This document shows positions 1-8,276 of a stretch of DNA of 64,000 nucleotides, piece after piece. The stretch is from Bacteroidia bacterium. GTDB lineage: Bacteria; Bacteroidota; Bacteroidia; J057. A program made the translations under genes and the position numbers. A model generated the notes under the pieces. It made no database searches, was not told where the DNA came from, and saw nothing but the letters and a program-made list of their open reading frames with translations. Location: positions 43,376 to 107,375 of the forward strand of contig JAUIKF010000027.1 of NCBI GenBank assembly GCA_030430575.1, given 5' to 3'. Position 1 is the stretch's first letter. The number at the start of each line of letters is the position of its first letter.

Positions 1-887
1 CCGAAATGGTGCATGCAAAGGCCAAATATTATTTCAAGTAAAACACACCCTAACATTGCCACAGCCAGCTTTTTAATCATTGGAACAGCTGCTATGGCTC
101 CTTTTAGCTGAAACATCCATCCCAAAATTCCCACGACTACGAGGTAATAAAATGTCCTGTGAATCAGATAGACTGTTCCAAGTGATTCTGTCCATACTGA
201 TCGGCTTTCTTCTCCTAATGCTTCAGCGACGATATCTACCTCTTCTCTCACTTGAGTACCCAAAACAATCTGTATCAAGGTAACAGCTGCGACACCTATT
301 CCCAACCACCACACCTGTGGCTTCAGGGAAGAAAGCGCAGTAGCCCACGATTCTATTTGGGATCGATGTGACAACAAATAAGCTGTAATCAACATCATCA
401 CAATCACCATTGCAATCACCATATGAATGGTGACCATCCAGGTCTCCAAGTGCGAGCTCACCACTTTAGCGCCGATTCCACCTTGCACAATCACCATCAA
501 TAAAGTAAGGACACTTAACTGTGTCACCCGTTTCTGGGTATGGCGAAGCGGCAGGCTAAACCAAGCCGTAAGAATCGCAAAAAAGCCAATCAATACCCCT
601 ACAAGGCGGTTGAGATACTCAACCCATGTCTTGAAGGGATCAAAATCCGCTATCTCTTTACCAGCAATTTCAAAGCGCGTTTTATAATCCGATGGAAGTT
701 GGGATACGTCTGTTGGGGGCACCCACTTCCCGAAGCATTTGGGCCAGTCTGGACATCCCAGTCCTGATCCTGTACTCCGCACTATTCCTCCCACCAAAAC
801 CAAGAAGATAACTGCCCCTATTGTCCATCCCGCTATCCTTCGATAACGCCTCAATTCCATTTCCCCTTGGTTATCTTCTTCTTTCAT
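1..887 (-). CDS. ctaA: Heme A synthase, COX15/CtaA family (3' end off window)
   Basis: An open minus-strand frame starts with ATG at 887 and runs off the left edge without a stop, giving about 295 residues. COX15/CtaA oxidises the methyl group of heme O to make heme A for the oxidase encoded just upstream. The frame has an N-terminal membrane segment followed by SGLGCPDWPKCFG, the family's cysteine-bearing first extracellular loop. It continues with repeated hydrophobic helices and His residues in helices (TIHMV, YLIHR). The start lies only 9 bases beyond the coxA stop, so it is the last visible gene of the respiratory operon. Oddity: the first conserved E-x-x-H-R helix reads EYLNR, with Asn in the heme-ligand His position. 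The family assignment is firm; the variant may be normal for this lineage. Confidence 0.9.
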   Translation of the reverse strand, partial: MKEEDNQGEMELRRYRRIAGWTIGAVIFLVLVGGIVRSTGSGLGCPDWPKCFGKWVPPTDVSQLPSDYKTRFEIAGKEIADFDPFKTWVEYLNRLVGVLIGFFAILTAWFSLPLRHTQKRVTQLSVLTLLMVIVQGGIGAKVVSSHLETWMVTIHMVIAMVIVMMLITAYLLSHRSQIESWATALSSLKPQVWWLGIGVAAVTLIQIVLGTQVREEVDIVAEALGEESRSVWTESLGTVYLIHRTFYYLVVVGILGWMFQLKGAIAAVPMIKKLAVAMLGCVLLEIIFGLCMHHF

Positions 888-896
888 TTATCAATA

Positions 897-2801
897 TCAA
901 AAGTTATCTGAGCCTTCTGTCTCTGAAGGAGTTTCTTCTCTTCTAGGAGCAGGAGTAGGTTTAGGCGGTGCCTGTCCAGGCTCATATCTCAAGTCTTCAT
1001 CAGGAATATGCTGTGGTGCATAATCATCTTCCAATCCAGGCTTACTATAGTCATAAGGCCAGCGGTATACGGTAGGAATCTCTCCTGGCCAGTTACCGTG
1101 CCCAGGATTAATAGGCGTAGTCCATTCCAGCGTGTTGGCTTTCCAAGGATTCTGAGGTGCTTTTTTGCCCCAGAACAAGCTATTGAAGAAGTTGAAAAAG
1201 AAGATCAACTGAGCAGCACCACCTATCCATGCAGCGTAGGTGATATACTTGGACAAGTCCACAAACTGCTTCATGAAATCAAAAGCAGTAAACTGGTAAT
1301 AGTGACGAGCTACGCCGCCAAGTCCTTGGAAGTGCTGAGGGAAGAAAACTAAGTAAAGACCAATGAAAGTAAACCAGAAGTGGATATACCCCAATCGTGG
1401 ATTCATCATCTTACCAAACATCTTCGGGAACCAGTGATAGACCCCTGCAAACAACCCAAATGCCGAGGCACTACCCATAACTAGGTGGAAGTGAGCCGTG
1501 ACAAAGTAGGTATCGTGCATCGGAATATCCAAGGCCGCATTTCCTAAGATAATCCCTGTAATCCCCCCCGTAATAAAGAAGGACACCAGTCCTATCGCAA
1601 AGAGCATAGCCGGCGTAAGCCGCAAGTTGCCCCTCCATAGCGTCGTTATGTAGTTAAAGGCTTTGATCGCAGATGGGACCGCAATGATCAAGGTAAAGAG
1701 CATGAAGACCGTTCCGAGGAAAGGATTCATTCCCGTTACGAACATGTGGTGTGCCCATACGATGAAGGAAAGGACCGCGATTGCAATCATCGAACCTACC
1801 ATCGCTTTATATCCAAAGATGGGCTTCCGAGAATTGACTGAGATAACCTCAGATGCTATCCCCAAAGCAGGCAGCAAGACGATATATACCTCAGGGTGTC
1901 CCAGGAACCAGAACAGGTGCTGGAATAGTACTGGACTACCTCCAGCATGGTGTAGGACCTCCCCACCTATATAAATATCTGAGAGATAAAAACTAGTTCC
2001 CAAAGATCTATCGAGGAACAGCAGGAGAGCTGCAGCCAATAAAACAGGGAAAGAAAGGATCACGAGAATTGCTGTCAAGAAAAATGCCCAAATATTCAAT
2101 GGAAGGCGCTCCAATGTCATTCCCTTCGTCCGGAGGTTGATGACAGTAGTGATATAGTTAATACCGCCTAATAGTCCCGAAGCGATGAAGAAGACCATGG
2201 AGGTCAGCCATAGCGTCATCCCCATACCTGAACCAGACATGGCTTGCGGGAGGGCACTCAATGGTGGGTAAATCGTCCATCCGCCTGAAGCAGGCCCCGA
2301 TTCCACAAAGAAAGACGCAAACATGATGACTGTAGACAGGAAGAATGCCCAATAGGAGAGCATATTCAGAAAGCCTGAAGCCATGTCTCGCGCCCCTACT
2401 TGCAGCGGGATGAGGTAATTACTAAATGTTCCACTCAGTCCTGCTGTCAATACAAAGAATACCATTAAGGTACCGTGCATTGTCACCAAAGCTAAGTAGA
2501 AACTAGGGTCAATCACTCCATCAGGTGCCCAACGGCCCAAGAGAGATTCGAGGATTGGGAAAGGAGTATCAGGAAAAGCCAATTGCAATCTGAATAGCAT
2601 GGACAACCCAATACCTACCACGGCACTGAGCATCCCTGTAAACAGGAATTGCTTGGCGATAACTTTATGGTCCTGACTGAAGACATATTTTGCCAAAAAC
2701 CCTTGCTCATGATGGTGGTCATGACCACTGCCGTGGGCAGCGTGCAAGTCCGCATGAAAGGTTGATGATCCGTCTTGAACGTGTGAAGTTGATTCAGCCA
2801 T
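897..2801 (-). CDS. ctaD: Cytochrome c oxidase subunit I (heme-copper oxidase)
   Basis: A 634-residue catalytic subunit that reduces oxygen to water and pumps protons in the cytoplasmic membrane. About 12 membrane helices are visible. Active-site signatures are GHPEVYI (CuB His and the His-Tyr crosslink), WAHHMF (two CuB His) and HDTYFVTAHFHLV (heme a3 and heme a ligands). GARDMA retains the Asp at the entrance of the D proton channel, and VPSAIKAF retains the K-channel Lys. These point to an A-type oxidase. The N-terminus has a His-rich stretch (HGSGHDHHHEQG) and the C-terminus a Pro/Glu-rich tail, both probably soluble. It sits 56 bases downstream of subunit II and 9 bases upstream of heme A synthase. 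Confidence 0.97.
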   Translation of the reverse strand: MAESTSHVQDGSSTFHADLHAAHGSGHDHHHEQGFLAKYVFSQDHKVIAKQFLFTGMLSAVVGIGLSMLFRLQLAFPDTPFPILESLLGRWAPDGVIDPSFYLALVTMHGTLMVFFVLTAGLSGTFSNYLIPLQVGARDMASGFLNMLSYWAFFLSTVIMFASFFVESGPASGGWTIYPPLSALPQAMSGSGMGMTLWLTSMVFFIASGLLGGINYITTVINLRTKGMTLERLPLNIWAFFLTAILVILSFPVLLAAALLLFLDRSLGTSFYLSDIYIGGEVLHHAGGSPVLFQHLFWFLGHPEVYIVLLPALGIASEVISVNSRKPIFGYKAMVGSMIAIAVLSFIVWAHHMFVTGMNPFLGTVFMLFTLIIAVPSAIKAFNYITTLWRGNLRLTPAMLFAIGLVSFFITGGITGIILGNAALDIPMHDTYFVTAHFHLVMGSASAFGLFAGVYHWFPKMFGKMMNPRLGYIHFWFTFIGLYLVFFPQHFQGLGGVARHYYQFTAFDFMKQFVDLSKYITYAAWIGGAAQLIFFFNFFNSLFWGKKAPQNPWKANTLEWTTPINPGHGNWPGEIPTVYRWPYDYSKPGLEDDYAPQHIPDEDLRYEPGQAPPKPTPAPRREETPSETEGSDNF

Positions 2802-2857
2802 CTCAGATTTTATTTTCAGGTCTTTTTAGACAATGTAATAGAACGCAATTCAAATGA

Positions 2858-3973
2858 TTATCGAGTGGAGACAGTAGCCCTGTCATCTCCATCTTCTGCA
2901 CTTGCATTAGCAGGTTCAGCTTCTTCAGCTGGTGCTTCTACAGGTGCCGGTTCTGAAGGTGTGTTTTTATTCTCAAACTTCTCTTTATAAGCTTGGTAGC
3001 TAGGTTTTTGGCTAGCCAACCACGCTTGAAATTCTTCTTCAGTTTCTACAACTACTACCCTACGCATATTCCAGTGAGAAGACCCGCAGATTTGCTGGCA
3101 AGAGAGTTCATAATTGAAATCGGGATTTCCTAGTCGCTCTCTACGGGCCGCAGTAGTTTCAGTAGGAGTAAACCAGAAATTGGTAGGCATTCCAGGCACG
3201 GCATCCATCTTGACACGGAAGTGAGCCAGGGTCGCAGAGTGCAAGACATCCTGAGACTTAATATGCATATGCACAGGCACATTGACAGGAAGGTGAACCT
3301 CTGTGACGACAATGTCGTCATGGGTGCGAGGGTCATCATAATTGAACCCTAACTGGTTTGCAGTTGCATTGTCGATGTACTTGATGTGGGTTTGTCCCAG
3401 TTCCTGGTCGGCACCACCATAGCGGATCGTCCAGTCAAATTGGCGCGCATAGAACTCCACATCCAAGGCATTTTCCTTGATTTCATCATCGGGAGCCATG
3501 ATACTGTGCCAGTTCTTTACTCCATCTGCGATGAGCAGTGTCATCACAACCGCTGGTACCAAGGTCCAGATAAGCTCTAGTTTATTGTTGTGGGGGTAAA
3601 AGTGTGCTTTTTGACCTGGGCGCTCCTGGTATTTCCAACTGAAGTAAAACAGCAAGAAATTGGTGATGATCGTTACAAGAATGCATACAACCATCGTCCG
3701 CCAAAACATCGCGTCCAGGGGAACACCATGTTCAGATGCAGGGTCTGTGACCAAGGTGAAAGTGGGCGCCCATTTTACGGAAGACCACGATGCAAAAATG
3801 AACCCCAAGACCATAAATACCATCAGCAATGCTGCATTGATCTTTGTCGCGTTCCAATTTTTAAAGGGGTCAATGGATTTTATTTTAAAAACCATCGATA
3901 AATTGAAAGCCACCAGGACCAAAATGATCACCAGCAATACCTTCGTTAATGTAATAAGCAATTGCGCATCCAT
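2858..3973 (-). CDS. ctaC: Cytochrome c oxidase subunit II
   Basis: A 371-residue subunit carrying the dinuclear CuA centre that accepts electrons from cytochrome c or directly from complex III. The cupredoxin domain shows DVLHSATL (CuA His, about residue 244) and SCQQICGSSHWNM (two Cys, His and Met CuA ligands, about residue 290). Four hydrophobic stretches precede the cupredoxin domain (about 5-30, 48-63, 93-113 and 132-150), two more than the usual hairpin; this N-terminal extension is probably a lineage feature. The C-terminus is a Glu/Ala/Pro-rich tail. No CXXCH is present, so it is not a caa3-type fusion. It lies between actF and subunit I in the same operon, consistent with an ACIII-oxidase supercomplex. 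Confidence 0.96.
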   Translation of the reverse strand: MDAQLLITLTKVLLVIILVLVAFNLSMVFKIKSIDPFKNWNATKINAALLMVFMVLGFIFASWSSVKWAPTFTLVTDPASEHGVPLDAMFWRTMVVCILVTIITNFLLFYFSWKYQERPGQKAHFYPHNNKLELIWTLVPAVVMTLLIADGVKNWHSIMAPDDEIKENALDVEFYARQFDWTIRYGGADQELGQTHIKYIDNATANQLGFNYDDPRTHDDIVVTEVHLPVNVPVHMHIKSQDVLHSATLAHFRVKMDAVPGMPTNFWFTPTETTAARRERLGNPDFNYELSCQQICGSSHWNMRRVVVVETEEEFQAWLASQKPSYQAYKEKFENKNTPSEPAPVEAPAEEAEPANASAEDGDDRATVSTR

Positions 3974-4031
3974 ATCTTCTTTCTGGCTTATTTTCTATTC
4001 GTTTCTAGCGAAAAAAAGTGAAATCTATAAA

Positions 4032-5408
4032 TTAAACAGCACCCGTGCTGTGGTGAAGGCTTTCATCCAGATAAGGGTGATGGATCGGAACCAAATTGGC
4101 TTTTGAAAGCGCACGCAGTACCACAAATGCAAAAAGGCCTAAATAGAGGACAAAGAATCCTATTTCAGTAAGGCCAATATGCCAGTGTTCACCAACTGCG
4201 CCAGGCATAATCATCACAAAGAGGTCTATCCAGTGACCTAGGATCATGATGATTCCAATGACAACAAATGTTTGAGATTTACGCTTCGCATTACGCATCA
4301 TCAGGCCAATGAAAGGCAAGAAGAAGCAAGCAAATATTTTCACAAAAAATAGCGTCTTATAGTGTGCAAAACGGAAGTCAAAATAACCCGTCTCCTCAGG
4401 AATATTTGAATACCAAATCAGCAAGAACTGAGCGATAAAGATATATCCCCAGAATACCGTAAAGGCAAAAGCGTATTTGAAGCAGTCATGTAAATGGGCG
4501 TCATTGGTATAGCCCATATAGCCTTGCTGGCGCAAGAAGTGCAAAATAAGGCCCATCACAGCACTCGCTGTAGCGAAAGTACCAGCAAAGACATATACCC
4601 CAAAGATGGTACTAAACCAGTGAGGTTCCAGGGACTTGATCCAGTCAATGGAAAACAGCGTGTAAGAGATAGCAAAGAAAATCACAAACAAGGCTGAAAG
4701 GGTTGTCATTTTCTTGAAAATGCCTAATCCCCCTTCTACGCTTCCAGCGTTATCCTGACTGATGGAATACTTACGCATCAGCCAAGCTGCAAATGTCCAA
4801 ACCCCTACAAAAATAGCTCCCCTGGCTGCCCAGAAAGGCACATTCAGGTAAGCACGCTTTTTATCGATCAATGTGTCTTGTCCAATCTCATGGACAAATA
4901 TCCAGTCGTACAGATGCTCTCCAAAGAATCCAACAATGAGTAAGCCTACAGCAGCAAATGGTAGCCACATAGACATAGCTTCAGGAATCCGCTTGAATAC
5001 GGTATGCCACCCTCCATTTCCGATGCGATGCACCGTCATGAAAAACATGGCACCCATTGCCAAAGTGAGGAAATAGAGGTTCACCAACAAGAAGTTGGCG
5101 AGGGCTCCTGTGTATTTGCCGATATGGTGTTGAGGGCCGTGGTGACCGCCATGCTCACCATGTGCCTCATCGGCATGCTCGTCATGCCCATGATCCTGGA
5201 CCTTGTGAACATCGCCTGCTGGTGTATCTACCAAAGAAGCATGATCAGCAGCTTCGTGATGTGCTCCTGGATCTTCAGCAGTGAGTAGGCCCGCTAGAAC
5301 CAGCAACAGCCCTACTACGATAGCACCCAACACCCACATGCGCACTTTCCGCGACATCTCATAGCGTTCGGTTAACTGTTCGGTGGTAAAATGTGATTCG
5401 TGTGCCAA
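4032..5408 (-). CDS. actF: Alternative complex III membrane subunit ActF (NrfD-like)
   Basis: A 458-residue polytopic membrane protein with about ten helices, of the NrfD/PsrC-like superfamily. In alternative complex III (quinol:cytochrome c oxidoreductase) ActF packs beside ActC and is the second membrane scaffold. A His-rich loop (about residues 50-95, with HHEAADHA and HGEHGGHHG) follows the first helix and probably faces the periplasm. The frame opens with TTG at 5408; the first ATG is at codon 18 (position 5357), just before the first helix, and could be the true start. Identification rests on operon position between actE and oxidase subunit II, length and hydrophobicity. Confidence 0.9.
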   Translation of the reverse strand: MAHESHFTTEQLTERYEMSRKVRMWVLGAIVVGLLLVLAGLLTAEDPGAHHEAADHASLVDTPAGDVHKVQDHGHDEHADEAHGEHGGHHGPQHHIGKYTGALANFLLVNLYFLTLAMGAMFFMTVHRIGNGGWHTVFKRIPEAMSMWLPFAAVGLLIVGFFGEHLYDWIFVHEIGQDTLIDKKRAYLNVPFWAARGAIFVGVWTFAAWLMRKYSISQDNAGSVEGGLGIFKKMTTLSALFVIFFAISYTLFSIDWIKSLEPHWFSTIFGVYVFAGTFATASAVMGLILHFLRQQGYMGYTNDAHLHDCFKYAFAFTVFWGYIFIAQFLLIWYSNIPEETGYFDFRFAHYKTLFFVKIFACFFLPFIGLMMRNAKRKSQTFVVIGIIMILGHWIDLFVMIMPGAVGEHWHIGLTEIGFFVLYLGLFAFVVLRALSKANLVPIHHPYLDESLHHSTGAV

Positions 5409-5450
5409 TTTCTTTATATTTTATTGTTAAAAATAATGTTCATTCCGAGC

Positions 5451-6122
5451 CTAATCCATGCGTTGAAAATGCTGAACATAGCAGATCACTTCCCAGCGCT
5501 GTTGAGGGGTAAGTTGAGAGGCATATGAGCCCATTTGGCCCTTGCCATAAGTAATGGAGTGGAACATCTTTCCAGCTGTCATATTTTTGAGGCCAGTTCC
5601 ATCAGCAGACTTATAAGTGGGGACAATTCCCTCAAACGGCTTATTGTTCAATGTCGCAAGGTTACCTTGACCATCTCCATTGTTTCCGTGACAGGGAGAA
5701 CAATATACAGTATAAAGGCGCTTGCCATTTTCATAGCTCTCTTTTGTGCAATCCACGGGAATTCCATCATCAGCATATCCTACATTTTCCAGTGGGCTGG
5801 TCAACTGCTCACCAGCAATGCGATAGCCTGCCGTATCATTTTCCAAATGATAAGGTTGGAAAGCTTCACTGTGGTACCAGCCTTCAGCACGGGGGACCGT
5901 GCCTTCTGGTGCCCGCTGGGCATTTAAGCCATCTCTAAAGACCGTCTGCTCACGTACACCTGTCCATTCGGCCCAGTCGTCGGCAGCCTGAGAATAAGGC
6001 TCAGGAGGAATAGAGTGATACATATTGGGCGAATACTCGATGTTTCGCTCTCCATTCTGATAATTACAGCTGGAGAGAAAGGCGAGTGCCGCGATGCATA
6101 CTGTGATAAAAATATATCTCAT
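5451..6122 (-). CDS. actE: Alternative complex III monoheme cytochrome c ActE
   Basis: A 223-residue lipoprotein cytochrome. The N-terminal signal ends in a lipobox (FLSSC) that would anchor it by a lipidated Cys. The C-terminal half is a class I cytochrome c domain with heme motif CSPCH (about residue 138) followed by GNNGDGQG, and a Met in GKGQMGSYA as likely sixth ligand. In ACIII this heme passes electrons from the ActA hemes towards the oxidase. It starts 23 bases after actD and precedes actF by 42 bases. Confidence 0.93.
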   Translation of the reverse strand: MRYIFITVCIAALAFLSSCNYQNGERNIEYSPNMYHSIPPEPYSQAADDWAEWTGVREQTVFRDGLNAQRAPEGTVPRAEGWYHSEAFQPYHLENDTAGYRIAGEQLTSPLENVGYADDGIPVDCTKESYENGKRLYTVYCSPCHGNNGDGQGNLATLNNKPFEGIVPTYKSADGTGLKNMTAGKMFHSITYGKGQMGSYASQLTPQQRWEVICYVQHFQRMD

Positions 6123-6145
6123 TGCGATTTATTGCTATTGGAATG

Positions 6146-6670
6146 TTAGACTTCTTTTTCAGTCACTTCAAAAGCGCCTGTTTTGGTAAATACCCCATTG
6201 ACATCAGAAATAGCACTGGCAGCCACTTTATCCTTATCAATGGCGATCACAAAGACATCATCTGTCTGCCGATCATCCATCAAAAATTCCTTTTTCCCTG
6301 GATAATACTCCGAGACAATGAAGAAGGTCAGGATGGTGCCGTGGGCCGCAAACAAGACCGTCATCTCAAAAGTGATCGGCACATAGTCAGGAAAAGGCAG
6401 AAATGGTTTACCACCAATATTCATTGGCCAGATAGCTCCGTAGATCAGCGAGATCATCGTAATGGCGGTCAATGCGCCCAAAGCTCCATAACAAAATGCC
6501 GCCACGGTAAGCCGTGTACGCTTGATGTCAAGCAATGGCTCAATCTCGTGAATGGGAAATGGCCCAAATACGTCTTGTGCTTTCACCCCCATATCACGAA
6601 GCTGTCGCAATGCATCCATCACGTGATCTGGGTGCCAAAATTTGCCTAACAAATATGATTTTGAACTCAT
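6146..6670 (-). CDS. actD: Alternative complex III subunit ActD (DUF3341)
   Basis: A 174-residue protein of the DUF3341 family. The family hallmark is an N-terminal soluble domain (residues 1-55, containing LLGKFWHPDHVMDALRQL and VFGPFPIHEIEPLL), then two membrane helices (about 58-80 and 100-122) and a short cytoplasmic tail. ActD is a peripheral structural subunit of ACIII beside ActC. It sits between actC and actE, in the order normal for Bacteroidota. Confidence 0.94.
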   Translation of the reverse strand: MSSKSYLLGKFWHPDHVMDALRQLRDMGVKAQDVFGPFPIHEIEPLLDIKRTRLTVAAFCYGALGALTAITMISLIYGAIWPMNIGGKPFLPFPDYVPITFEMTVLFAAHGTILTFFIVSEYYPGKKEFLMDDRQTDDVFVIAIDKDKVAASAISDVNGVFTKTGAFEVTEKEV

Positions 6671-6768
6671 TATAAGTAACGTTTTAAGTTCTAAGTTTTA
6701 AGTTTTTTGTTCCAGGATCGGTTTTCCTAATTAACCATTTACCATTAACAATTGACCATTATCCCTTA

Positions 6769-8166
6769 TCAATTATTCACCGTCTCTTCCATCGTGTGCT
6801 TAGGCTGTTTGGGATTTTTCAAGATCGCCTTTACCTCAAACATATTGATGGTTGGTAAATACTTGGCGAAAAGGAAATAGAAGGTAAAAAACAGCCCAAA
6901 ACTACCGATCAAGATACTGGCTTCTACCCAAGTCGGTGTATACATAGACCAACTGGAAGGGAGGAAGTCGCGGTGCAGCGAGGTAACAATAATCACAAAT
7001 CGCTCAAACCACATCCCGATATTGATAAAGATGGAGATGATAAAGGTGATGAACATATTGGTACGAATCTTCCGGAACCAGAAGAGCTGAGGCGTAATTA
7101 CGTTACAGCTAAACATGATCCAGTAAGACCATCCTAGGGGACCAAATGCGCGGTTGACGAAGGTGTACCGTTCCCAAATCGAACCAGAGTACCAAGCGAT
7201 GAAAAACTCGGTCATATAGGCCAGTCCAACCAAGGATCCCGTTGCAATAACAATCTTAGCGATGGATTCCATGTGGTCCATGGTGATGTAATTCTCATGC
7301 TTATAGACAGCGCGCTGTATGATCAGCAGCGTCTGTACCATCCCAAATCCAGAGAAGATCGCACCTGCTACGAAGTAAGGAGGGAAGATCGTGGTGTGCC
7401 ATCCAGGAATGACCGCGGTGGCAAAGTCCATACTTACAATAGAGTGTACTGAAAGTACCAGAGGCGTAGCAAGTCCTGCCAAGATCAAGGTGATAATTTC
7501 ATAGCGAGACCATGTCCGCATAGAACCGTCCCAGCCAAAGGCTAAAGTGGCAAATATTTTTGCAGCAATCTTTTGGCCTTTTTTGCGAAGACGATCCCTC
7601 AATGCACCAAAGTCAGGCATCATACCAAGGTACCAGAAGACCAAAGAGACACTGAAATAAGTAGAGATCGCAAATACATCCCAAAGCAGCGGGGAGTTAA
7701 AGTTGACCCACAGTGAGCCGCGTGTATTCGGCATAGGCAAGAACCAAAGTCCTAACCAAGGACGTCCCATGTGGATAATGGGGAACATCCCTGCACAGAT
7801 TACGGCAAAGATGGTCATGGCCTCCGTGGCGCGGTTGATGGAGTTTCTCCATGCCTGGCGGAAAAGCAAGAGTACCGCTGAAATCAGCGTTCCTGCGTGA
7901 CCAATCCCTACCCAGAATACGAAGTTGGTAATGTCAAAGGCCCAGCCGACAGTCTTATTAAGACCCCAAGCACCGATGCCTTCCCATATCGTCCACGCTA
8001 CCGCGCCGACAAACAGGCAAAGTACCAGGAATGATAGACCAAAAGCAGCTAACCACTTGAGGTTGGGCTTCGCCTCAATCGGGCGACAGACATCCTCAGT
8101 GATCTGCGTGTAGTAGTCCGTGTTTTGAACCCACTGCTGCCTGATGGGTGATTCGTGATGGCTCAT
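6769..8166 (-). CDS. actC: Alternative complex III quinol-binding membrane subunit ActC (NrfD/PsrC)
   Basis: A 465-residue NrfD/PsrC-family protein with about ten membrane helices. In ACIII it carries the menaquinol oxidation site next to the ActB iron-sulfur domain. Family features seen are WGIGHAGTL-like helix 2 (here VGIGHAGTLISAVLLLFRQ), HMGRPWLGLW, and SVHSIVSMDFA in a central helix. The start is 111 bases after actB and the stop 98 bases before actD. The gap before actD is A/T-rich with short direct repeats of TTAACCATTNACCATTAAC type. Confidence 0.96.
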   Translation of the reverse strand: MSHHESPIRQQWVQNTDYYTQITEDVCRPIEAKPNLKWLAAFGLSFLVLCLFVGAVAWTIWEGIGAWGLNKTVGWAFDITNFVFWVGIGHAGTLISAVLLLFRQAWRNSINRATEAMTIFAVICAGMFPIIHMGRPWLGLWFLPMPNTRGSLWVNFNSPLLWDVFAISTYFSVSLVFWYLGMMPDFGALRDRLRKKGQKIAAKIFATLAFGWDGSMRTWSRYEIITLILAGLATPLVLSVHSIVSMDFATAVIPGWHTTIFPPYFVAGAIFSGFGMVQTLLIIQRAVYKHENYITMDHMESIAKIVIATGSLVGLAYMTEFFIAWYSGSIWERYTFVNRAFGPLGWSYWIMFSCNVITPQLFWFRKIRTNMFITFIISIFINIGMWFERFVIIVTSLHRDFLPSSWSMYTPTWVEASILIGSFGLFFTFYFLFAKYLPTINMFEVKAILKNPKQPKHTMEETVNN

Positions 8167-8276
8167 ATCGGAAGAATTGCTATTATTCGTTTTAAATTAA
8201 AATGAGAATTAAAATGAAAATATAAAGGGTGAATCGCTTATTTTAACTTTTACTTTCATTTTAATTTTGATTACCT

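Noticed and set aside
427..767. Plus-strand open frames over the left end
   Set aside because: The minus strand here encodes a clear heme A synthase; these frames are its shadows.
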